A DNA stretch of 6,588 nucleotides from Nitrospiraceae bacterium (GTDB taxonomy: Bacteria; Nitrospirota; Nitrospiria; Nitrospirales; Nitrospiraceae), in NCBI GenBank assembly GCA_005793285.1, contig SXPO01000266.1:1-6588 (forward strand). The letters run 5' to 3'. The position numbers and the translations under genes are program-made. Shown here in pieces: positions 1 to 4,983 of this stretch. Every line of letters starts with the position of its first letter. Positions within the stretch are counted from its first letter, which is position 1. Under the pieces are notes generated by a model, which was given only the letters and a program-made list of their open reading frames with translations, ran no database searches and was not told the DNA's origin.

Positions 1-435
1 AGAACGGTTCCCGTCGTCACCAAAATGCTCCGCGAGCCGACGCGCTTCGCCAGCTCCATATCACGCGCATGGTCTCCGATCAGATAGGACCGCGTGAGAT
101 CGACTCGCTGCTCCTCTACGGCTCGATCGATCAAGCCGCGAGTGGGTTTCCGGCAATTGCACCCCTCGTCGGGATGGTGGGGGCAGACGTAAATGGCATC
201 GAGCGAGACATCAGCTTCGCCGAGGAGGCGTCTCAGCTTCGTGTGAATACCGTCAAGATCGCCGAGCGAGAAGAATCCCCTCGCAACCCCCGACTGATTC
301 GTCACCACGATCAATCGCGCGCCGGCCTGTTTTAGTCTCAATAGGACCTGCGCCACACCAGGGAATAATTCAAACTGGTTGGACGATCGGATGTAGCCAG
401 GATCTGGATTCAGCGTTCCGTCGCGATCCAGGAAG
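1..435 (-). other. gmhB: HAD-IIIA phosphatase domain (GmhB-like), C-terminus beyond window
   Basis: This is the C-terminal portion of the fusion. GmhB removes the 7-phosphate from D-glycero-D-manno-heptose 1,7-bisphosphate in the cytoplasm, an intermediate step on the way to ADP-heptose. Visible motifs are FLDRDGTLNPDPGYI (Asp nucleophile and acid/base), IVVTNQSGVARGFF (motif II), the zinc loop CPHHPDEGCNCRKP, and YLIGDHARDMELAKRVG (motif IV with metal-binding acids). The last visible residues are SILVTTGTV, where the family normally continues for a few dozen residues. The zinc loop has six residues between His and the second Cys pair, shorter than in E. coli GmhB and close to the HisB N-terminal domain. 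Histidinol-phosphate phosphatase is thus the main alternative; the LPS neighbourhood makes GmhB more likely. Confidence 0.75.
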
Positions 436-1628
436 ATGGTGTAGCCGGAGAGGATGTCTGTTCGGTCTGTCTTGTCTATTCGGTCTATTCGGTCAGTCCA
501 ATCCCGACCAGACAGACCAGAGGGACCTTCTTGACCAGAGAGACATCCTTGACCAGATAGACCAGATGGACCAGACAGACTAGATAGACTAGATAGACAT
601 GCTTCATAGACTTGCTCCACCGATACTCTGGTCATACAACGGTGGTCGATCGGGCATTCTCTCAAGAAGCAGGGGGCGCAATCGACCGGCTCGCGCACGA
701 TCGACCGTTCCTGCCCATAGGGCGACGTCGTCCGCCAGTCCGTCGGGCCAAAGACCGCGACAACCGGCACACTAAAGGCGGCTGCAATATGCATCGGACC
801 AGTGTCGTTGGTCAGGAGCAGGCGGCATCGCTTGGTCGCAGCCATCAATTCGCGAATCGTCGTGGCGCCTGATAAAACGACAGACTTCGCCTCGACCAGC
901 GTTGAGATGCTCTTCCCCAGCGACTCCTCTCCCTTTGCGCCAAGAACCATCACCGCCGCTTCTTTTCCCTCGTCCTGCCGCACTCGGTCAATTAGCCGCC
1001 GCGCTGCCTCCGCAAATCGTTCCGGCAGCCAACGTTTGGCGCTCCCGTACGTCGATCCTGGATTGATCCCGATCACGACATCGGCAGGTCCGATACCGGC
1101 CGATGCAAGCTTCGCTTCCATTGCGCGTTCTTCGCCGGCTGAAATAGCCAGCGCCGGAGCGGACGGTTCGCCGGCTAACCCCAACGGCTTGAGCAGATTC
1201 CAGTAATAGCCGACTTGATGGATGAGGGTAGTCCGATCGGGAACAGCAACCGGATCGGTGAGGAAAAATACGCGCCCATCAGTCGCATATCCATACCGGC
1301 GGGTAATTCCAGCGAGCCAGGTGATGAACGCGGCCTCGAATGCATTCTGAAACAACACTGCCAGATCAAACTGATGTCGCCGCAAAGTGCCAGCAAGCGT
1401 CCATTTTCCCGCGAGTCCCGCATGAATATCTCTGTCGCTGTAGACCAGGATATGGTCCACAGCTGGATAGCCGATGAATAATTCGGCGACAGCAGCCTTG
1501 GCGAGCAACGTCACTTGCGCCTGCGGAAACAGAGATCGGATCCCACGGAGCGCCGGCTCGCACATGACCGCATCGCCGATCCAATTCGGCGCCCGCACGA
1601 CAAGCCGCTGAATCGATTCTCTACGCAC
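1..1628 (-). CDS. Fused LPS heptosyltransferase (GT9, WaaF-like) and HAD heptose-bisphosphate phosphatase (GmhB-like), partial at 3' end
   Basis: One uninterrupted frame of 542 visible codons runs off the left edge; I checked it codon by codon for stops. Residues 1-342 look like an ADP-heptose:LPS heptosyltransferase adding heptose to the inner core at the cytoplasmic membrane face: APNWIGDAVM at 13-22 (D19 is the probable catalytic base), NPGSTYGSAKRW near 205, and NDTGPMH at 274-280 for the ADP-sugar site. Residues 345-391 are a repeat-encoded linker. From about 398 a HAD-IIIA phosphatase begins: FLDRDGT (399-405, nucleophile D401), TNQSG (443-447), a zinc loop with C482, H484, C490 and C492, and GDHARD (518-523). 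The family is about 180-190 residues, so roughly 40 are beyond the edge. No ATG, GTG or TTG lies in frame between the linker and the HAD motif, so the phosphatase seems translatable only as a fusion. I chose GTG at 1628 (GGAG 9 nt upstream, 8-nt overlap with lpxK); ATG at 1643 is the alternative. The short zinc loop also occurs in HisB-N phosphatases, but context favours GmhB. Confidence 0.88.
   Translation of the reverse strand, partial: MRRESIQRLVVRAPNWIGDAVMCEPALRGIRSLFPQAQVTLLAKAAVAELFIGYPAVDHILVYSDRDIHAGLAGKWTLAGTLRRHQFDLAVLFQNAFEAAFITWLAGITRRYGYATDGRVFFLTDPVAVPDRTTLIHQVGYYWNLLKPLGLAGEPSAPALAISAGEERAMEAKLASAGIGPADVVIGINPGSTYGSAKRWLPERFAEAARRLIDRVRQDEGKEAAVMVLGAKGEESLGKSISTLVEAKSVVLSGATTIRELMAATKRCRLLLTNDTGPMHIAAAFSVPVVAVFGPTDWRTTSPYGQERSIVREPVDCAPCFLRECPIDHRCMTRVSVEQVYEACLSSLSSLSGPSGLSGQGCLSGQEGPSGLSGRDWTDRIDRIDKTDRTDILSGYTIFLDRDGTLNPDPGYIRSSNQFELFPGVAQVLLRLKQAGARLIVVTNQSGVARGFFSLGDLDGIHTKLRRLLGEADVSLDAIYVCPHHPDEGCNCRKPTRGLIDRAVEEQRVDLTRSYLIGDHARDMELAKRVGSRSILVTTGTV
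456..604. repeat. Inverted 9-nt-period array, translated as the linker of the fusion
   Basis: On the + strand, GTC recurs at 456, 465, 474, 483 and 492 (units such as GTCTATTCG). After an 11-nt centre, GAC recurs at 506, 515, 524 and every 9 nt to 596 (units such as GACCAGACA and GACTAGATA). The phase never slips and the leading GAC or GTC is invariant, whereas the other six bases vary. The two arms are roughly reverse complements, with about 23 of 39 positions matching at the inner arms. On the minus strand the long arm is read as SSLSGPSGLSG-type tripeptide units and the short arm as DRIDRIDKTDRTD. It is not a CRISPR array: there are no spacers. Confidence 0.9.
603..1628 (-). other. waaF: Heptosyltransferase domain (WaaF-like, GT9) of the fusion protein
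   Basis: This is the N-terminal portion of the fusion, about 342 residues, which is the usual length of a stand-alone LPS heptosyltransferase. It shows both halves of a GT-B fold: an N-terminal Rossmann half starting LVVRAPNWIGDAVM, and a C-terminal half with INPGST, the NDTGPMHIA motif and VFGPTDWRTTSPYG. The end, with CAPCFLRECPIDHRC followed by MTRVSVEQVYEA, is typical of WaaF-type enzymes rather than WaaC. The conserved domain is therefore complete before the repeat linker starts. That supports the view that the linker and HAD domain were added to an intact enzyme. Which heptose is transferred cannot be decided from sequence alone. Confidence 0.8.
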
Positions 1629-2694
1629 GCGCCTGTACTCCATCCCCCAACACCAGTCGGCGCAGTCGCTCCTCCCCTCGCACAACCTCCGCCCGCACCC
1701 GCAACGCCCACCAGGAATCTTGTGGCAAAAGAAAAAGCAGAAGTTTACCTGCATCCTTTTCGGTCGTCATCACGATGTCTGCCTTGGCAGACTGCGCAGC
1801 AGCGCGAATCCGGTGGACATCGTCCGCATCGTACCGATGATGGTCCTGAAACACTGTCTCGCCGACGACTTCGACACCTGCCGACAGAGCAGAGCGCCGA
1901 AACGACTCGCTGTTCCCTATGCCGCTCACCAGCCACAGGGATTTTCCTCGGCACCAGTCCAGCGGCTTATTCTCTTCCGCCTGCACCGACACACAGGAGT
2001 CTGCCTTGAACAGCACTTCTATCGAGTCATTAAATTGCAGACCCGCTGTCCGCAGTCGCCCGCTTATCGCTTCGACCTCTTCCTTCGAATCAGCCCTCGT
2101 CACCACCACCGCCGTCGCGCGAGCAAGACCGTCCAACGGTTCGCGCAACCGTCCGGCAGGCGCCATTGCATCAAGCCCGGTTGCATCAGTCGCATCCAGC
2201 AAGACCAGATCGACATCCCGGCGAATACCAAGATGTTGAAACCCATCGTCCAATATCATGCAATCCACTGGATGCTGCGCCAAGACCCATTGACCCAGTG
2301 CCGCGCGATCGGCTCCCACCGCGACAATCGCCTTGGGACATCGCCGGGCGATGAGAAATGGCTCGTCCCCCGCCTCTGATGGGCTAGCTAGAATCGTACC
2401 GCCATCCGATACGAGAAGCTGCGGAACCCCGCTCGCGCGCTTATAGCCACGGCTTAAGACTGCCACCCGCCGTCCCTGGGACTGTAGCCATTGTGTCAGG
2501 AGAATGACAACCGGCGTCTTGCCGGTTCCCCCTACGGTGAGATTACCCACGCTCACCACACGACAGGGCATCTGCGAAGAACGGAACCATCTGAAGTGAT
2601 AACAGGCAAGCCGTAATCGGACGATGAGGCCATACAGAAACGCCACTCCACACAGGCCCTTCCGAACCGGCTGTCCAGGATGCAAGAAAGCCAT
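1621..2694 (-). CDS. lpxK: Tetraacyldisaccharide 4'-kinase LpxK
   Basis: LpxK uses ATP to phosphorylate the 4' position of the tetraacyl disaccharide 1-phosphate, giving lipid IVA at the cytoplasmic face of the inner membrane. The 357-residue product starts with a hydrophobic/basic membrane-associating segment (about 10-35: [18 protein letters not shown]). A P-loop follows, [12 protein letters not shown] (50-61). Further motifs are LSRGYKR (80-86), GDEP (109-112, family catalytic region), LDDGFQH (148-154, Walker B/metal site), DHHRY (284-288) and TTEKDAGKL (310-318). All are hallmarks of the family, and the length is slightly above the usual 310-340. The ATG at 2694 is the first start after an in-frame stop at 2710-2712; no strong ribosome site precedes it. 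It lies 124 nt downstream of waaA and its end overlaps the next gene by 8 nt. Confidence 0.95.
   Translation of the reverse strand: MAFLHPGQPVRKGLCGVAFLYGLIVRLRLACYHFRWFRSSQMPCRVVSVGNLTVGGTGKTPVVILLTQWLQSQGRRVAVLSRGYKRASGVPQLLVSDGGTILASPSEAGDEPFLIARRCPKAIVAVGADRAALGQWVLAQHPVDCMILDDGFQHLGIRRDVDLVLLDATDATGLDAMAPAGRLREPLDGLARATAVVVTRADSKEEVEAISGRLRTAGLQFNDSIEVLFKADSCVSVQAEENKPLDWCRGKSLWLVSGIGNSESFRRSALSAGVEVVGETVFQDHHRYDADDVHRIRAAAQSAKADIVMTTEKDAGKLLLFLLPQDSWWALRVRAEVVRGEERLRRLVLGDGVQARA
1638..1641 (-). promoter_or_regulatory. Shine-Dalgarno-like GGAG for the fusion gene
   Basis: GGAG lies 9 nt before the GTG at 1628, inside the end of lpxK. The GTG overlaps the lpxK stop (GTGCGTAG), which suggests translational coupling. 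The in-frame ATG at 1643 has only a G-run directly adjacent, too close to act as a normal ribosome site. The evidence for the GTG start is moderate. Confidence 0.45.
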
Positions 2695-2744
2695 GTCAGT
2701 TCGTGCTGCTCATATCAAGTTGTCGCAGAGTTATTCGCGCATTC

Positions 2745-2836
2745 GTATCTCGTGAAGCGTATCTCGTATCTCGCAAGCAAAGATACAGGCACACTCCTTC
2801 CATCCGACGCTTCACGCTTCACGAGATACGCTTCAC
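2745..2836. repeat. Inverted heptamer array between waaA and lpxK
   Basis: On the + strand, GTATCTC, GTGAAGC, GTATCTC and GTATCTC run head to tail from 2745 to 2772. After a 36-nt centre come GCTTCAC, GCTTCAC, GAGATAC and GCTTCAC (2809-2836). The arms are reverse complements: 2750-2767 pairs perfectly with 2821-2838 (18 bp), and 2744-2760 with 2814-2830 (17 bp, an alternative register). The waaA stop codon (2819-2821) lies inside the right arm, so the last residues of WaaA (VKRIS) are repeat-encoded. A strong RNA hairpin could form between the two genes. No T-run follows on either strand, so I do not call it an intrinsic terminator. Confidence 0.88.
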
Positions 2837-4174
2837 GAACGCGGTAGTCAAACAGGTTTCGATCAAATCCAAGCTTCGCTGTAAGGCGCCTTGATTATCA
2901 AAAACCACACGTTTGGCAGCCTGTCCCACTGCATCGCGGGCATTCTGATCGGCCAGCCATTCACTCACACATTGGACGAAATCCTCGACACCCGTCACGC
3001 GACGGCCTCCTCCCGCCTCACCCAACAATGCCGCCACTTCAGCACAGTGGTCGGTATAGGGTCCGAACAGCACGGGCGTTCCCCAGACTGCCGGCTCCAG
3101 CAAATTGTGTCCACCTACCGGAATCAGAGTCCCGCCCACGAAGGCCACCACCGCTTCTCGATAGGCACGGGCCAGTTCCCCTCTGGTATCCAGGATAATG
3201 ACTCGTGGGCCGGCCTCCGTTTCGCCGATCCGGCTCTTGCGCTGCGCAGTGAAGCCGGCTTCGCGGATCATCGCCTCCACCCGATCCACTCGCTCGATAT
3301 GCCGTGGCGCCAGCATCAGCACAGCCGATGGATGCGCCTTCACAATCTGTCCATAGGCCAAGACCAGCAGCTCCTCTTCGCCGGCATGGGTACTTCCGGC
3401 CAAAATCAACCGCTCCTGATCGGCTAATCCAAAAGTCTGGCGCAGAGAGGATTCACCATTCATATCCGGCAGGGGCTGATCGAACTTGATATTGCCGGTC
3501 GTATGCGCAACGTCTGGATTTGCGCCCAGGGCCACAATACGCTGCCGGTCACGGTCTGATTGCATCAAGCACAGGCTGATCGACTGAAGGACTGACCGGT
3601 ACAATTCGCGGATGCCTCCGACATCTTGGCGGCGAAACGAGCGCGACGACAACCGTCCATTGACCAGCACGGACGGGACCTGCCGGTCCCGCAACGTCCA
3701 GAGCAAATTGGGCCACAACTCGGTTTCGACGAACAGATAGAGCGCGGGGCGCAGCCGGTCGATCATGCCCGCAACCACCCAGGGCAAATCCAGCGGGGCA
3801 TACCGATGTTCTGCCACACCAGCCAGCCGTTGCTCGACCGCTTCGTGGCCTGTTTCTGTGACGGTCGTCACAATGTACCGATACTCAGGGTGGCGGCCAT
3901 GCAGGGCCTTCACCAGCGGCGCAGCCGCCACCGCTTCTCCGAGTGACACGGCATGAACCCAGATGACTGGTCGATCTGGTTCACTGGGTCTATCCAGTCT
4001 GTCTGGTCCTTCTGGTCTATCTGGTCGACGAGAGAGACCGAATAGACCAGACAGACCATCTTCGAGCCCCAGCCTCTGCGCCAACCCTGGACGACAACGA
4101 GGCTTGGCCAACAGCACACACACGATGACGGGAGCAGCAAGGATCAATCCGATGTTATAGAGTAACTTCCACAT
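2819..4174 (-). CDS. waaA: 3-deoxy-D-manno-octulosonic acid (Kdo) transferase WaaA/KdtA with a repeat-encoded insert
   Basis: WaaA transfers Kdo from CMP-Kdo to lipid IVA at the cytoplasmic membrane face. The 451-residue product begins with a single membrane anchor (WKLLYNIGLILAAPVIVCVLLA, about 2-23). The GT-B N-domain follows with HAVSLGE (74-80), where E80 matches the family's catalytic glutamate. Further motifs are TTVTETGHE (103-111), FVETELWPN (148-156), GNIKFD (227-232), AGSTHAGEE (259-267), APRHIER (289-295) and FVGGTLIPVGGHNLLEP (345-361). The family is about 420-430 residues. The excess matches a tripeptide-repeat insert at about 40-69, encoded by the 9-nt array. I chose ATG at 4174 (AAGGA 5 nt upstream) because WKLLYN matches the usual N-terminus. 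An in-frame ATG at 4237, with GAGAGG upstream, would add 21 residues and cannot be excluded. Confidence 0.94.
   Translation of the reverse strand: MWKLLYNIGLILAAPVIVCVLLAKPRCRPGLAQRLGLEDGLSGLFGLSRRPDRPEGPDRLDRPSEPDRPVIWVHAVSLGEAVAAAPLVKALHGRHPEYRYIVTTVTETGHEAVEQRLAGVAEHRYAPLDLPWVVAGMIDRLRPALYLFVETELWPNLLWTLRDRQVPSVLVNGRLSSRSFRRQDVGGIRELYRSVLQSISLCLMQSDRDRQRIVALGANPDVAHTTGNIKFDQPLPDMNGESSLRQTFGLADQERLILAGSTHAGEEELLVLAYGQIVKAHPSAVLMLAPRHIERVDRVEAMIREAGFTAQRKSRIGETEAGPRVIILDTRGELARAYREAVVAFVGGTLIPVGGHNLLEPAVWGTPVLFGPYTDHCAEVAALLGEAGGGRRVTGVEDFVQCVSEWLADQNARDAVGQAAKRVVFDNQGALQRSLDLIETCLTTAFVKRIS
3970..4060. repeat. Inverted 9-nt-period array inside waaA
   Basis: On the + strand, units start at 3970, 3979, 3988, 3997, 4006 and 4015 (GTCTGTCTG-like; the one at 3979 begins GTT). 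GTC at 4024 abuts GAC at 4027, and GAC units follow at 4036, 4045 and 4054. The centre is the palindrome GTCGAC. The inner arms match as reverse complements at about 24 of 30 positions, including 12 consecutive bases (GTCTGTCTGGTC). Read on the minus strand in the waaA frame, the array gives SGLSGLFGLS-like units, then RPDRPEGPDR-like units, with no stop codon. Unit consensus and architecture match the array at 456-604. Confidence 0.9.
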
Positions 4175-4179
4175 GGTTT

Positions 4180-4184
4180 TCCTT
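4180..4184 (-). promoter_or_regulatory. Shine-Dalgarno site AAGGA of waaA
   Basis: AAGGA sits 5 nt before the ATG at 4174 and supports that start over the upstream ATG at 4237. The latter has its own GAGAGG about 5 nt upstream, so initiation at both sites remains possible. Confidence 0.6.
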
Positions 4185-4258
4185 ACCATGCAAGACAGGC
4201 GAGAAATGCGCGATGGGCGAGATCGCGGATACTTCATACGCACCTCTCGCTTGTCCCG

Positions 4259-4965
4259 CTAGTCTCGCGCTTCACGCAGGCTATTCACCACCGCATCAGC
4301 TTCGTCTGTCAGTCGATTGAGGACCATCTCAAGTTCAAGGCGGGACGCTTCGAGCGCCGCGTCGTCTGCTTCACGCGGAACCCAGAGAGGCTCTCCATAG
4401 AGGAATAGGCCCTGTGAAAAGGGATACGGGACCATGTAGCGATCCCAGCTCGCGAAGAGTTTTTTTTTGAGCAGGCGAAGGCCATCGGCACAATCGGGAG
4501 ACCTGTCGCTTTCGCCAACTGAATGACGCCAAGCTTGGCGACATGGCGCGGGCCCTTGGGACCATCTGGCGTCACGACCACATCCTGTCCCGACCGGCCC
4601 AATTTGATCAGCGCGCGGAGCGCGCCGGCGCCGCCGCGGGTGCTCGATCCACGCACAGCCTGATGCCCGAACCGCGCGATGATGCGCGCGATGATTTCTC
4701 CGTCGCCATGCTGGCTGATCAAGACATGGGAGCCCCTGCCTCGATAACCGATCGGAATCATCAACTGTTGTGCATGCCAAAAGGCAAGAATAATGTGGCG
4801 CCCGTCCCGATACAAGGCATCGACCGCCTCATGCCCGCGAGTCTCACAACGCATCGATTGCGCGACCCCGCGAATGATCGACGCCGCGACCGGCGGCAGC
4901 AGGGAACACTTCACCCATTGGGCAACTTGCTTCTTCAGACTCTTCCGACGCTCATCACTCATCAT
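4259..4965 (-). CDS. DUF374-type lysophospholipid/lipid A acyltransferase-like protein, interrupted by a -1 frameshift at an A9 run
   Basis: The product resembles the DUF374 branch of the LPLAT acyltransferase superfamily, often encoded next to msbA, waaA and lpxK. Its acyl acceptor is not established; a lipid A precursor is plausible. Motifs in the first frame are AFWHAQQLMIPI (61-72, with the H64 region), SQHGDGE (84-90), GSSTRGG (106-112), VTPDGPKGPR (131-140) and GLPIVPMAFACSKK (155-168). That frame then degenerates and stops at 4309 (218 residues). The conserved ending, LFASWDRYMVPYPF through LYGEPLWVPRE, continues in the -1 frame to 4259. Joining at the A9 run (4460-4468) gives 235 residues, a normal family length. 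Start ATG 4965 lies 18 nt after msbA with AGGTGAAGAG upstream; ATG 4962 is an equal alternative. It may be a real frameshift, recoded expression, or a one-base sequencing error. Confidence 0.85.
4460..4470 (-). other. Slippery run TC-A9 where the acyltransferase frame breaks
   Basis: On the minus strand the sequence reads TCA AAA AAA AAC in the upstream frame (residues 166-169 S-K-K-N). Re-reading one A gives TCA AAA AAA AAA CTC, that is S-K-K-K-L, and enters the conserved downstream frame. Nine consecutive A residues are long enough for polymerase slippage, which is known in other bacteria. The A-AAA-AAA heptamer is also a classical -1 ribosomal slippery site. Homopolymer runs are equally the commonest place for sequencing indels. 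Confidence 0.8.
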
Positions 4966-4978
4966 TCATCACTCTTCA
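4951..4978. repeat. Heptamer tandem array at the msbA-acyltransferase junction
   Basis: On the + strand four consecutive 7-mers occur: CTCATCA, CTCATCA, TTCATCA and CTCTTCA. Read on the minus strand they supply the GAAGAG purine stretch and the start ATGATGAG of the acyltransferase. The start codon and first residues (MMSDE) are therefore repeat-derived. Unlike the array at 2745-2836, no inverted arm is seen. Confidence 0.75.
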
Positions 4979-4981
4979 CCT
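4972..4981 (-). promoter_or_regulatory. Ribosome-binding region of the acyltransferase
   Basis: The purine-rich stretch AGGTGAAGAG begins 2 nt after the msbA stop codon and ends 6 nt before ATG 4965. It is the best ribosome site in the gap and supports expression coupled to msbA. Confidence 0.55.
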
Positions 4982-4983
4982 GT

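Noticed and set aside
1..435. HisB-type histidinol-phosphate phosphatase
   Set aside because: The short zinc loop is compatible, but the surroundings are all LPS genes and the domain is joined to a heptosyltransferase. GmhB remains the better call.
456..604. CRISPR array
   Set aside because: The 9-nt units are contiguous with no spacers, and no cas gene is in the window.
1175..1711. Minus-strand open frames overlapping the heptosyltransferase in other phases
   Set aside because: They are out of phase with the GT9 motifs, which are continuous in the frame from 1628 to the left edge.
1720..2379. + strand open frame of 219 codons opposite lpxK, and similar ones at 1515-2009, 2891-3427 and 5707-6237
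   Set aside because: All are antisense to well-supported genes, rich in Arg, His and Pro as expected of antisense frames, and show no family motif.
2744..2838. Intrinsic transcription terminator after waaA
   Set aside because: The hairpin potential is strong, but no T-run follows on the minus strand and the loop is long. Downstream genes appear to belong to the same operon.
4175..4243. Longer WaaA starting at GTG 4243 or ATG 4237
   Set aside because: The extra residues (MKYPRSRPSRISRL and on) precede the normal family N-terminus, and a good ribosome site supports ATG 4174. Kept only as an alternative start.
4309..4459. Native C-terminus of the acyltransferase in the upstream frame (tail NSSRAGIATW onward)
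   Set aside because: The tail has no family resemblance, whereas the -1 frame continues with conserved sequence, so it is treated as an out-of-frame product.
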